DNA from: Bacillus_BD sp963765265
GTDB taxonomy: Bacteria; Bacillota; Bacilli; Bacillales; Cytobacillaceae
Direction of reading: 5' to 3'
Assembly (NCBI GenBank): GCA_963765265.1
Contig: CAVXVN010000002.1
Location: 62,001-126,000, forward strand
Length of the DNA: 64,000 nucleotides
In this document: positions 57,488-64,000 of the stretch, piece after piece
Position numbering within the stretch: the stretch's first letter is position 1
How the letters are laid out: each line of letters starts with the position of its first letter
Notes under the pieces: model-generated
The model's database searches: none
Told to the model about the DNA's origin: nothing
What the model saw: the letters and a program-made list of their open reading frames with translations, nothing else
Translations under genes and position numbers: made by a program

Positions 57488-57562
57488 TTTGCCCCATCTT
57501 AACGGGCAGTATGACCCTAGCTCAAGTCTTTAAGAAAATCGAGGAAGGAAGTCTTCTTTATA
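57488..57562 (+). repeat. Deleted copy of the second structured repeat
   Basis: Begins TTTGCCCCATCTTAACGGGC, the same as the nested element in copy A, and ends GGAAGTCTTCTTTAT as that element does. The middle, including both palindromes, is missing. It lies between bdbC and pgcA; the rest of this 295-bp gap shows no clear feature. Confidence 0.7.
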
Positions 57563-57656
57563 AATTCTGGATTTTACGGTATATTTTAAACAAGGATTCC
57601 TCATTGATGAACAGATAATAGGATAGGATAAATTGAATCAGAAGGGTGTGTACATA

Positions 57657-59396
57657 TTGGATTGGAAACAAAAAGCAAAAAAATGGTTGCAGTACGAATT
57701 TTTAGATGAAGTGGTAAAAGGACAATTAGACCGTATTAAATCAGATGAGAAAAGTATGGAAGAGGCCTTTTATAAAAACTTAGAATTTGGTACTGGTGGC
57801 ATGAGGGGTGAGATTGGCGCTGGAACGAATAGAATGAACTTATACACGGTTCGAAAAGCATCTGCTGGTCTTGCTGCCTATATTGAAGGGAATGGCTTAG
57901 AAGCGAAAAGACGCGGAGTAGTCATCGCTTATGATTCACGCCACTTTTCTCCGGAATTTGCGATGGAGGCGGCAAAAACGTTGGCAACTAGAGGTATTCA
58001 AACCTATGTATTTGAAAAGCTAACTCCTACACCGGAGCTTTCCTTCGCGGTACGCTATTTACAAGCATTTTCTGGTATTGTTGTCACAGCTAGTCACAAT
58101 CCTCCAGAATATAACGGATATAAAGTGTATGGTTCCGATGGTGGTCAATTACCTCCTGAAGGAGCAGATGTAATCATTTCAAAAGTAAATGAGATTGAGA
58201 ATGAGTTATTGATTGAAGTTGAGGATAAAGAGACTTTGATGGAGAAAGGGTTAATTACATTAATCGGTCATGAGGTGGATCAGGCTTATACTGAAAAGTT
58301 GATGACCATCTCAGAAAATCCGACCATTTCTGATGAGATCGATGTTAAAGTTGTCTTTACTCCACTTCATGGAACGGGCAATCTTCCCGTTCGCAATGGC
58401 TTTAAGGCATTGAAATATCAACATGTAACCGTTGTGAAAGAACAAGAGCTTCCAGATGCTGAATTTTCCACTGTGAAAAGTCCGAATCCTGAAGAACATG
58501 CTGCATTTGAATTAGCCATTCAAGAAGGGAATAAAATCGGAGCAGACGTATTAATCGCTACCGATCCAGATGCGGATCGATTAGGGATCGCTGTAAAGAA
58601 TCCTAAAGGTGAGTATGTTGTGTTAACAGGAAATCAAACGGGTGCTCTTCTTCTTCATTATATATTGTCCGAAAAACAAAGGAAAGCAACGCTACCAAAA
58701 AACGGAATCTTATTGAAGACCATTGTGACCAGTGAGTTAGGGAGAAAAGTGGCCGATTCTTTTGGAGTTACTACTTTAGACGTATTAACAGGGTTTAAGT
58801 TTATTGGTGAAAAAATAAAAGAATACGAATCAACGGGTGAGTATAAATTTTTATTTGGGTATGAAGAAAGTTATGGTTACTTAATTGGTGATTTTGTTCG
58901 TGATAAAGATGCCGTTCAAGCAGCATTAATGGCAACGGAAGTGTGTGCTTATTATAAGAAAAAGGGTATGAGCCTTTATGATGCACTGTTGGATCTTTTT
59001 GAAAAGTATGGTTATTTCCAAGAAGGACTCCGTTCTTTAACCTTAAAAGGAAAAGATGGAGCGGAGCTGATTCAAAAGACACTTGCTTCATTTCGTGCGA
59101 ATCCATTGCAGGATTTGGGTGGCTTAAAAGTGACAGCTGTTGAAGATTACTTATTTAGTACTCGCACAGAATCGGAAGGAACGGAGAAAAGCATTAACTT
59201 GCCAAAATCAAATGTCATAAAGTATCATTTTGAAGATGGAACATGGGTTTGCTTAAGGCCGTCAGGTACTGAGCCAAAAGTTAAATTTTACTTTAGCGTG
59301 TTCAGTTCAAGCTTAGAAGAAAGTAAACAAAAGCTTGCACGAATTGAAAGTGAATTTATGGAACTTGTACAACAAAAAATATCTGATTTGAAATAA
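57657..59396 (+). CDS. pgcA: Phosphoglucomutase PgcA
   Basis: A 579-residue alpha-phosphoglucomutase converting glucose-6-phosphate to glucose-1-phosphate, needed for wall teichoic acid and glycolipid precursors. The active-site phosphoserine loop VVTASHNPPEYNGYKVYG, metal loop ATDPDADRLG, sugar-binding GYEESYGYLIG and phosphate-binding LRPSGTEPKVKFYF are all intact. TTG 57657 is preferred since AGAAGGGTG precedes it and MDWKQKAKKWLQ fits the family start; an in-frame TTG lies at 57633. Matches B. subtilis PgcA in length and type. Confidence 0.95.
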   Translation: MDWKQKAKKWLQYEFLDEVVKGQLDRIKSDEKSMEEAFYKNLEFGTGGMRGEIGAGTNRMNLYTVRKASAGLAAYIEGNGLEAKRRGVVIAYDSRHFSPEFAMEAAKTLATRGIQTYVFEKLTPTPELSFAVRYLQAFSGIVVTASHNPPEYNGYKVYGSDGGQLPPEGADVIISKVNEIENELLIEVEDKETLMEKGLITLIGHEVDQAYTEKLMTISENPTISDEIDVKVVFTPLHGTGNLPVRNGFKALKYQHVTVVKEQELPDAEFSTVKSPNPEEHAAFELAIQEGNKIGADVLIATDPDADRLGIAVKNPKGEYVVLTGNQTGALLLHYILSEKQRKATLPKNGILLKTIVTSELGRKVADSFGVTTLDVLTGFKFIGEKIKEYESTGEYKFLFGYEESYGYLIGDFVRDKDAVQAALMATEVCAYYKKKGMSLYDALLDLFEKYGYFQEGLRSLTLKGKDGAELIQKTLASFRANPLQDLGGLKVTAVEDYLFSTRTESEGTEKSINLPKSNVIKYHFEDGTWVCLRPSGTEPKVKFYFSVFSSSLEESKQKLARIESEFMELVQQKISDLK

Positions 59397-59405
59397 AAAG
59401 ATGAG

Positions 59406-59443
59406 CTAAAAACACGATTCCAAAAAGGATTCGTGTTTTTAGT
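59406..59443. terminator. Terminator of pgcA
   Basis: CTAAAAACACGATTCC / GGATTCGTGTTTTTAG with one mismatch; also faces convergent yhdB. Confidence 0.85.
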
Positions 59444-59464
59444 TTGGAAAACATTCCTATTTTT

Positions 59465-59719
59465 TTAAGGAAGCATTTTTATCTTTTTATTTGTTACTTC
59501 ACCTTCATTTAATGCATTTGCATGGTCAATATAGCGAAGTAAGCTATATAATTTTTTTTCGATAATCGCATAATCTTTTTCGAAATTATAGGCATGTAGA
59601 AAATGTTCTATTTTCTTTTCTAAAAAGTTGTCTGTTGTTCGAACCATCAGGATAAGTAAGTTATCCCATTCCGATCGATGTGTGTAATATAACGCACGGT
59701 CATAATCCATTTTTATCAT
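59465..59719 (-). CDS. yhdB: YhdB family protein
   Basis: An 84-residue helical cytoplasmic protein whose start (MDYDRALYYTHRSEWDNLLILMVRT) matches YhdB (DUF5512) of Bacillus, function unknown. Bacillus proteins often begin at the equivalent of the second or fourth codon here; both ATG 59719 and ATG 59710 are possible, with GGAGGAG 8-10 bases upstream favouring 59719. Divergent from spoVR, with 269 bases between that hold no confident promoter. Confidence 0.82.
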   Translation of the reverse strand: MIKMDYDRALYYTHRSEWDNLLILMVRTTDNFLEKKIEHFLHAYNFEKDYAIIEKKLYSLLRYIDHANALNEGEVTNKKIKMLP

Positions 59720-59988
59720 CTTTTCCTCTCCTCCTCATCCAGGAGTTGATATTAGTGTATGGAAGATGTAAAAGAATGTTGCAGTGTAAATGTTGGGTAG
59801 TTTGTGTGGATGGGATTTCCAATATTTAAATTCATTAAAAGCATATGTCATTTAGTAAAAGCAAATCATATATCATACATGAAAAATGATAAAAACTGTT
59901 CAGAACACCATTGAGGACAAACAAACACTCATCTTTCTGCTTGTTTTCTCATACATTGTGATAAGGAAGCAAGAAGGGGGATAGACGA

Positions 59989-61401
59989 ATGAATGAAGAA
60001 GATCGCAAGGGCCTTGAGTATGCAATTAGTGAAATTACAGAAATTGCAACGGGGTTCGGACTTGATTTTTACCCGATGCGTTATGAAATTTGTCCGGCAG
60101 ATATCATTTATACATTTGGAGCCTACGGGATGCCAACTCGATTTTCCCATTGGAGTTTTGGAAAACAATTCCACAAAATGAAGCTTCATTATGATTTCGG
60201 TTTATCGAAAATTTATGAGCTCGTCATCAATTCAAATCCTTGTTATGCTTTTTTACTCGATTCTAATTCACTTATTCAAAATAAACTGATTGTTGCTCAC
60301 GTGCTTGCACACTGTGATTTCTTTAAAAATAATATTCGCTTTCAAAATACGAAGCGTGATATGGTGGAAAGCATGTCTGCGACAGCAGAAAGAATCCGAA
60401 AGTACGAAATCCTTCATGGAAAACAAGAAGTGGAAGTGTTTTTGGATGCAGTACTGGCGATTGAGGAACATATTGATCCATTGCTTATGCGACCAAAGCT
60501 TGCATGGAATGTAAATGAAATTGATTTTGAAGAGGAAGTTGAAAAAACACCTAGTCCATACGATGAGTTATGGAATCTTGATAAAAGTAATCAGCCACCA
60601 CCGAGAAAAAAGGTTATAAAGAATCTCCCTCCACAGCCTGAAAAGGATCTACTCTTGTTTATCGAGAGTTACAGTCGAGAGCTTGACGAATGGCAGCGGG
60701 ATATCCTAACGATGATGAGAGAAGAGATGCTCTACTTTTGGCCGCAGCTGGAAACAAAAATAATGAATGAAGGCTGGGCGTCATATTGGCATCAGCGAAT
60801 TCTAAGAGAATTGGATCTAACAAGTGCAGAGGCATTGGAATTTGCTAAGTTAAATGCAGGTGTTGTTCAACCTTCCCGTACTGGAATAAATCCTTATTAT
60901 TTAGGATTAAAGATATTTGAAGATATTGAAGAACGGTATAATAATCCTACAGATGAAATGAAGAAAAGAGGGATCTTACCTCATTCAGGTCGTGAGAAAA
61001 TGTTTGAAGTAAGAGAAATAGAATCGGATATTTCATTCTTGCGTAACTATTTGACGAAGGATTTAGTGATGCGGGAAGATATGTATCTTTTTCAAAAACA
61101 GGGTAAAGATTATAAAATTATTGGAAAAGAGTGGGAAGAAGTTCGCGATCAGCTTGTAAATATGAGAGTGAATGGAGGCTTTCCATATATTACGGTAAAT
61201 GATGGTGATTATTTAAAAAGTGGGGAGTTATACTTAAAGCACTGGTACGAAGGAATTGAATTGGATTTACGTTATTTAGAAAAGGTATTACCTTATATTC
61301 ATCAGCTTTGGGGGAGAATCATCCATCTCGAAACGATAAGTGAGGGTCGAAATATATTATTCACGTACGATGGAAAAAATATTCAACGTAAATTCCTATA
61401 A
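59989..61401 (+). CDS. spoVR: SpoVR family protein (spore cortex formation)
   Basis: A 470-residue SpoVR protein, needed for normal spore cortex in B. subtilis. Typical blocks are DFYPMRYEICPADIIYTFGAYGMPTRF in pieces, the histidines in VLAHCDFFKNN, EEMLYFWPQ, NEGWASYWHQRI and ARTGINPYYLGLKIFEDIEERY-type sequence. Length equals the family. ATG 59989 follows AAGGGGGA. Expected to be a mother-cell (sigma-E) gene, but the promoter could not be fixed by eye. Confidence 0.95.
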   Translation: MNEEDRKGLEYAISEITEIATGFGLDFYPMRYEICPADIIYTFGAYGMPTRFSHWSFGKQFHKMKLHYDFGLSKIYELVINSNPCYAFLLDSNSLIQNKLIVAHVLAHCDFFKNNIRFQNTKRDMVESMSATAERIRKYEILHGKQEVEVFLDAVLAIEEHIDPLLMRPKLAWNVNEIDFEEEVEKTPSPYDELWNLDKSNQPPPRKKVIKNLPPQPEKDLLLFIESYSRELDEWQRDILTMMREEMLYFWPQLETKIMNEGWASYWHQRILRELDLTSAEALEFAKLNAGVVQPSRTGINPYYLGLKIFEDIEERYNNPTDEMKKRGILPHSGREKMFEVREIESDISFLRNYLTKDLVMREDMYLFQKQGKDYKIIGKEWEEVRDQLVNMRVNGGFPYITVNDGDYLKSGELYLKHWYEGIELDLRYLEKVLPYIHQLWGRIIHLETISEGRNILFTYDGKNIQRKFL

Positions 61402-61446
61402 GTTCTGATGAATAATGGACAATAATTGAAGCGAATGAGACAGAAA

Positions 61447-61482
61447 AAAAGCAAGCTGCATGAGTTTGCAGCTTGCTATTCT
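61447..61482. terminator. Bidirectional terminator
   Basis: AGCAAGCTGCA / TGCAGCTTGCT with A-rich and T-rich flanks, between convergent spoVR and the MpfA-like gene. Confidence 0.88.
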
Positions 61483-62797
61483 ACGTCTCAGAGACGGTTC
61501 CTTTTTGCTTTTCGACTTCAATGAAAAGAATATGATGACCTTCTATTTCTTTAACTTTAAAGATATAACCTTCGCTTGTAACTTGATCCCCTAATTTAAC
61601 ATCAAAGTGCTGGGATAAAAACCAGCCTCCAAAAGTATCGATCTCATCTTCAGCGAGGTTTGTTCCAAGCAAGTCATTAATATCTTCCATTAATACTCTT
61701 CCGCTGATGATATAATGGTCTTGGTCAATTTTACGAATATCTGCCACTTCATCCGCATCAAATTCGTCTCGTATTTCTCCAACAATTTCTTCAATAATAT
61801 CCTCTACCGTGACGAGTCCAGCTGTTCCACCATACTCATCGTGTAAAATAGCCATATGGAATCGTTCTTTTTGCATTTTCAAAAGTAGATCGTGTATGGG
61901 TATGGTTTCGATTACTCGGATTACTGGCTTTATAAAAGGAATAATCGTGCCTTTTAGATTTATGGAAGATTGATGTATGGATGCAGTTAAAAGCTCTTTA
62001 ATATTAACAACACCTTCAATATTATCTTTATCTCCATTTATGACAGGGTAGCGTGTATATTTTTCCTCCTTGATAATACCGAGAACTTCTTCCATTGTCA
62101 TATCTATTGGAAAACTAACCATTTCTGTACGAGGTACCATAATTTCTTTGGCGATTCGATTATCAAATTCAAATATGTTGTTTACATATGTGAGTTCAGA
62201 TTTGTTAATCTCACCACTTTTATAGCTTTCTGACAAAATAATACGCAATTCTTCTTCAGTGTGAGCTAATTCATTCTCAGATGCTGGTTTTATGCCAAAT
62301 AATCCGACAAGGACTCTTGCGGATCCATTGAGGATCCAAATAAATGGAAACATGATCTTATAAAACCAAATAATTGGCTTTGCCACAGATAATGCAATGG
62401 CTTCGGCTTTTTGGATGGCAAAGGTTTTTGGAGCTAATTCGCCTACAACAACGTGAATAAATGTCATGAGGCTAAAAGCAATGATAAAGGATAAAATATG
62501 TGTTAAGGACTCATTTAATTGCAAATAATGAAAAAATGGTTCTAATATTTTTTCGATGGTTGGTTCTCCCAACCATCCTAAACCGAGTGCAGTTACGGTA
62601 ATTCCGAGTTGACAAGCAGATAGATACTCATCTAAATGAGTAATAACATGCTTGGCAGCTTTTGCTCTAGGTTCGTTTTCCTCAATTAATTGATTAATTC
62701 TTGAACTTCTTACTTTAACAATCGCAAATTCAGTTGCAACGAAAAAAGCAGTTAATGCAATTAAAATGGCGACTAAAATCAAGTTAATAGTGATCAA
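61481..62797 (-). CDS. MpfA/CorC-type magnesium efflux family protein
   Basis: A 438-residue protein of the CNNM/CorC (old name hemolysin TlyC) family. It has a DUF21 membrane domain (about 1-190), two CBS domains (PRTEMVSFPIDMTMEEV; VIETIPIHDLLLKMQKE with MAILHDEYGGTAGLVTVEDIIEEIVGEI) and a C-terminal CorC_HlyC domain. B. subtilis YhdP (MpfA), a magnesium efflux protein, is close in type and position. The start TTG at 62797 gives the family N-terminus, but the strong ribosome-binding site lies 27 bases upstream beyond a hairpin (separate entry). Confidence 0.85.
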   Translation of the reverse strand: MITINLILVAILIALTAFFVATEFAIVKVRSSRINQLIEENEPRAKAAKHVITHLDEYLSACQLGITVTALGLGWLGEPTIEKILEPFFHYLQLNESLTHILSFIIAFSLMTFIHVVVGELAPKTFAIQKAEAIALSVAKPIIWFYKIMFPFIWILNGSARVLVGLFGIKPASENELAHTEEELRIILSESYKSGEINKSELTYVNNIFEFDNRIAKEIMVPRTEMVSFPIDMTMEEVLGIIKEEKYTRYPVINGDKDNIEGVVNIKELLTASIHQSSINLKGTIIPFIKPVIRVIETIPIHDLLLKMQKERFHMAILHDEYGGTAGLVTVEDIIEEIVGEIRDEFDADEVADIRKIDQDHYIISGRVLMEDINDLLGTNLAEDEIDTFGGWFLSQHFDVKLGDQVTSEGYIFKVKEIEGHHILFIEVEKQKGTVSET

Positions 62798-62832
62798 TAA
62801 TTGGCCTTACGAATGTAAGGCATACACCTCCT
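62795..62832 (-). promoter_or_regulatory. Shine-Dalgarno, hairpin and overlapping leader frame
   Basis: Minus strand: AGGAGGTG (62832-62825), TAT, hairpin GCCTTAC-ATTC-GTAAGGC (62821-62804), CAATTA, then start TTG (62797). Folding would shorten the spacing from 27 to 9. In addition an ATG right after the ribosome-binding site opens a 9-codon frame (MPYIRKANY) whose TGA overlaps the TTG as TTGA, so a leader peptide with coupled re-initiation is an alternative. Confidence 0.55.
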
Positions 62833-63137
62833 GGAGATCTTTATGAAATAAAATGCATTTGATTTTATATAAAATTTCGATATTCCGAATTTTTTGTTTA
62901 GTCTTAATAAATGGTATTCAGAGTAATATACTTTTTTTATTATATCATAATGGGAACAAAGTATGTTGGATTTTTCAGACGAGTCGATTTCACCCAAAAA
63001 GTATACAATAGATGTATATTTTTCCTATACTCGTATAAATAAATCAGCTAATATATATATCAGAGATATGATAAGTCTTGATTATGAAGAACGTTTATGG
63101 ATTTTTATTATTATACAAAAGGGGAATTAGATCGATT
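62833..63137. other. Divergent region before the AI-2E family gene
   Basis: About 305 AT-rich bases between divergent genes. It must hold promoters for both, but I could not assign them. No riboswitch-like structure is recognisable. Confidence 0.4.
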
Positions 63138-64000
63138 ATGAATGAACTCACAAAACTGTTTCAGAACAAAGGTGTAAAAAGGGTCATTATATTTGTTCTT
63201 ATTGCCCTCCTATTATATAGCCTAAGAAGTATGATTAATTTTATATTACTTACGTTTATTTTTACATTCTTAATGGATCGCCTAGTCAGTCTCGTCACTC
63301 AAAAATTCCGAATTAATTGGAAGTTAACCGTGTTAGTTTCTTATACCGCGATTGTAGGGTTCCTCACCTATGGAATCATAAAATATTCACCAATTATTAT
63401 TTATGAAATTACAGCGCTGGTTAAGCAGGTAACAGCCTTCTACCAACAGCCACAGGATAATGAAGTGATGAATTATTTAGTGAGTTATCTTGAAAATAAC
63501 CAAATCTCTCAATATCTAGAGCAAGGCTTAACATTTGTGATGAAATATTTCACAGATGTCAGTCAATTCGCTTTACAAGTGTTACTCGCCCTTCTTCTTA
63601 GTTTGTTTTTCTTATTAGAGAAGCCACGATTGGTCATATTTACAAAGAAATTTCAAAATAGCAAATTAGCAGCTTTCTATAATGAAATTGGATTTTTTGG
63701 AAATAAATTTGCCAGTTCATTTGGTAAAGTGATTGAAGCCCAATTTATTATTGCCATTGTCAATACGATTTTATCGGTGATCGCCTTATCGTTTATGGGG
63801 TTCCCACAATTATTTGGACTAGCTATCATGATATTTTTCCTTGGTTTAATACCAGTAGCAGGTGTGATTATTTCTCTCATACCGCTTAGCTTAATTGCTT
63901 ATTCGATTGGTGGTTTAATTCAGGTCGTATACGTTCTAATTATGGTCATGATTATTCATGGTATTGAAGCCTATATTTTAAATCCTAAATTAATGAGTTC
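63138..64000 (+). CDS. AI-2E family transporter (5' part; runs off the window)
   Basis: The first 287 codons of an AI-2E/UPF0118 family membrane protein. Hydrophobic helices come in pairs at both ends with a long central extracytoplasmic region, and the family segment FGKVIEAQFIIAIVNTILSV followed by LGLIPVAGVIISLIP is clear. Members include YrrI/YtvI-type transporters; substrates range from autoinducer-2 to sodium/protons. ATG 63138 lies about 13 bases after GGGG; no stop is reached before 64000. Confidence 0.85.
   Translation, partial: MNELTKLFQNKGVKRVIIFVLIALLLYSLRSMINFILLTFIFTFLMDRLVSLVTQKFRINWKLTVLVSYTAIVGFLTYGIIKYSPIIIYEITALVKQVTAFYQQPQDNEVMNYLVSYLENNQISQYLEQGLTFVMKYFTDVSQFALQVLLALLLSLFFLLEKPRLVIFTKKFQNSKLAAFYNEIGFFGNKFASSFGKVIEAQFIIAIVNTILSVIALSFMGFPQLFGLAIMIFFLGLIPVAGVIISLIPLSLIAYSIGGLIQVVYVLIMVMIIHGIEAYILNPKLMS

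Noticed and set aside
59841..59880. Sigma-E promoter before spoVR (CATACATG and GCATATG)
   Set aside because: The -10 match is imperfect and no -35 lies at 14-base spacing; GCATATG is too far upstream.

Overview
The window comes from the chromosome of an endospore-forming, low-GC member of the Bacillaceae. The evidence is a set of spore genes (sspK and sspE SASPs, a CotF-like coat protein, prkA, yhbH, spoVR), Bacillus-type rRNA and tRNA genes, strong AGGAGG ribosome-binding sites with frequent TTG/GTG starts, and a gene order that follows the Bacillus subtilis yfhD-to-spoVR stretch: yfhD, yfhE, recX, yfhH, sspK, yfhP, mutY, fabL, sspE, ygaB, ygaC, ygaD, ygaE, gsaB, bcp, perR, ygzB, ygxA, rrn, trn, queG, yhbB, trmL, prkA, yhbH, yhcT, yhcU, pgcA, yhdB, spoVR, and a YhdP-type transporter. 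The species cannot be named from this alone.

Layout. 0-3.2 kb: an M15 cell-wall peptidase, a YhdT/PanF pantothenate symporter pair, and a decayed EAL-domain remnant. 3.2-3.76 kb: a gene-free island with a cluster of perfect DnaA boxes followed by a composite structured repeat. 3.77-14.8 kb: the yfhD-ygaE block (sporulation small proteins, RecX, DNA glycosylase MutY, enoyl-ACP reductase FabL, SASPs, an ABC exporter). 15.1-21.2 kb: an orphan large-subunit-type glutamate synthase and gsaB (haem synthesis from glutamate). 21.4-26.7 kb: K+-channel-like protein, Bcp peroxiredoxin, a papain-fold protein, a 2-hydroxyacid dehydrogenase, perR with a perfect PerR box, ygzB and ygxA. 26.7-33.4 kb: a complete rRNA operon with two promoters and 15 tRNA genes. 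33.4-35 kb: a gene graveyard (tandem repeats, a broken small ORF, a sugar-acid-kinase tail, a repeat fragment) ending in a lone tRNA-Gly. 35-45.7 kb: queG, yhbB, trmL, a nitroreductase, then prkA and yhbH separated by a chemoreceptor plus TRAP-type binding-protein cassette with a perfect cre site upstream. 45.7-53.5 kb: lactonase, YczE-like membrane protein, nitronate monooxygenase, CotF-like protein, and a tandemly duplicated phosphate-transporter operon (DUF47-pit twice). 53.8-64 kb: aldo-keto reductase, RluA-family synthase, yhcU, a DsbB/thioredoxin pair, pgcA, yhdB, spoVR, an MpfA/CorC-type protein and the start of an AI-2E family transporter.

Three things cut across the annotation. (1) A family of about 190-bp structured intergenic repeats (four full copies and several fragments) sits just 3' of genes, always in the sense orientation, starts with TAACTTCATTCAG and ends in TTGAT. 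It looks like a MITE-like derivative of an IS200/IS605-type element, but no transposase is present. (2) Nine conserved genes (panF, mutY, fabL, sspE, glutamate synthase, yhbB, trmL, dctP, lactonase) have broken frames, and every break can be repaired by removing single extra bases. About 14 insertions and no obligatory deletion point to uncorrected insertion-type sequencing error rather than gene decay. (3) Two genes (glutamate synthase and the MpfA-like gene) have a strong Shine-Dalgarno sequence separated from the start codon by a perfect hairpin that would restore normal spacing if folded.

All functional calls come from reading the sequence and from knowledge of families. No database search was run, and boundaries of RNA genes and hairpins may be off by a few bases.
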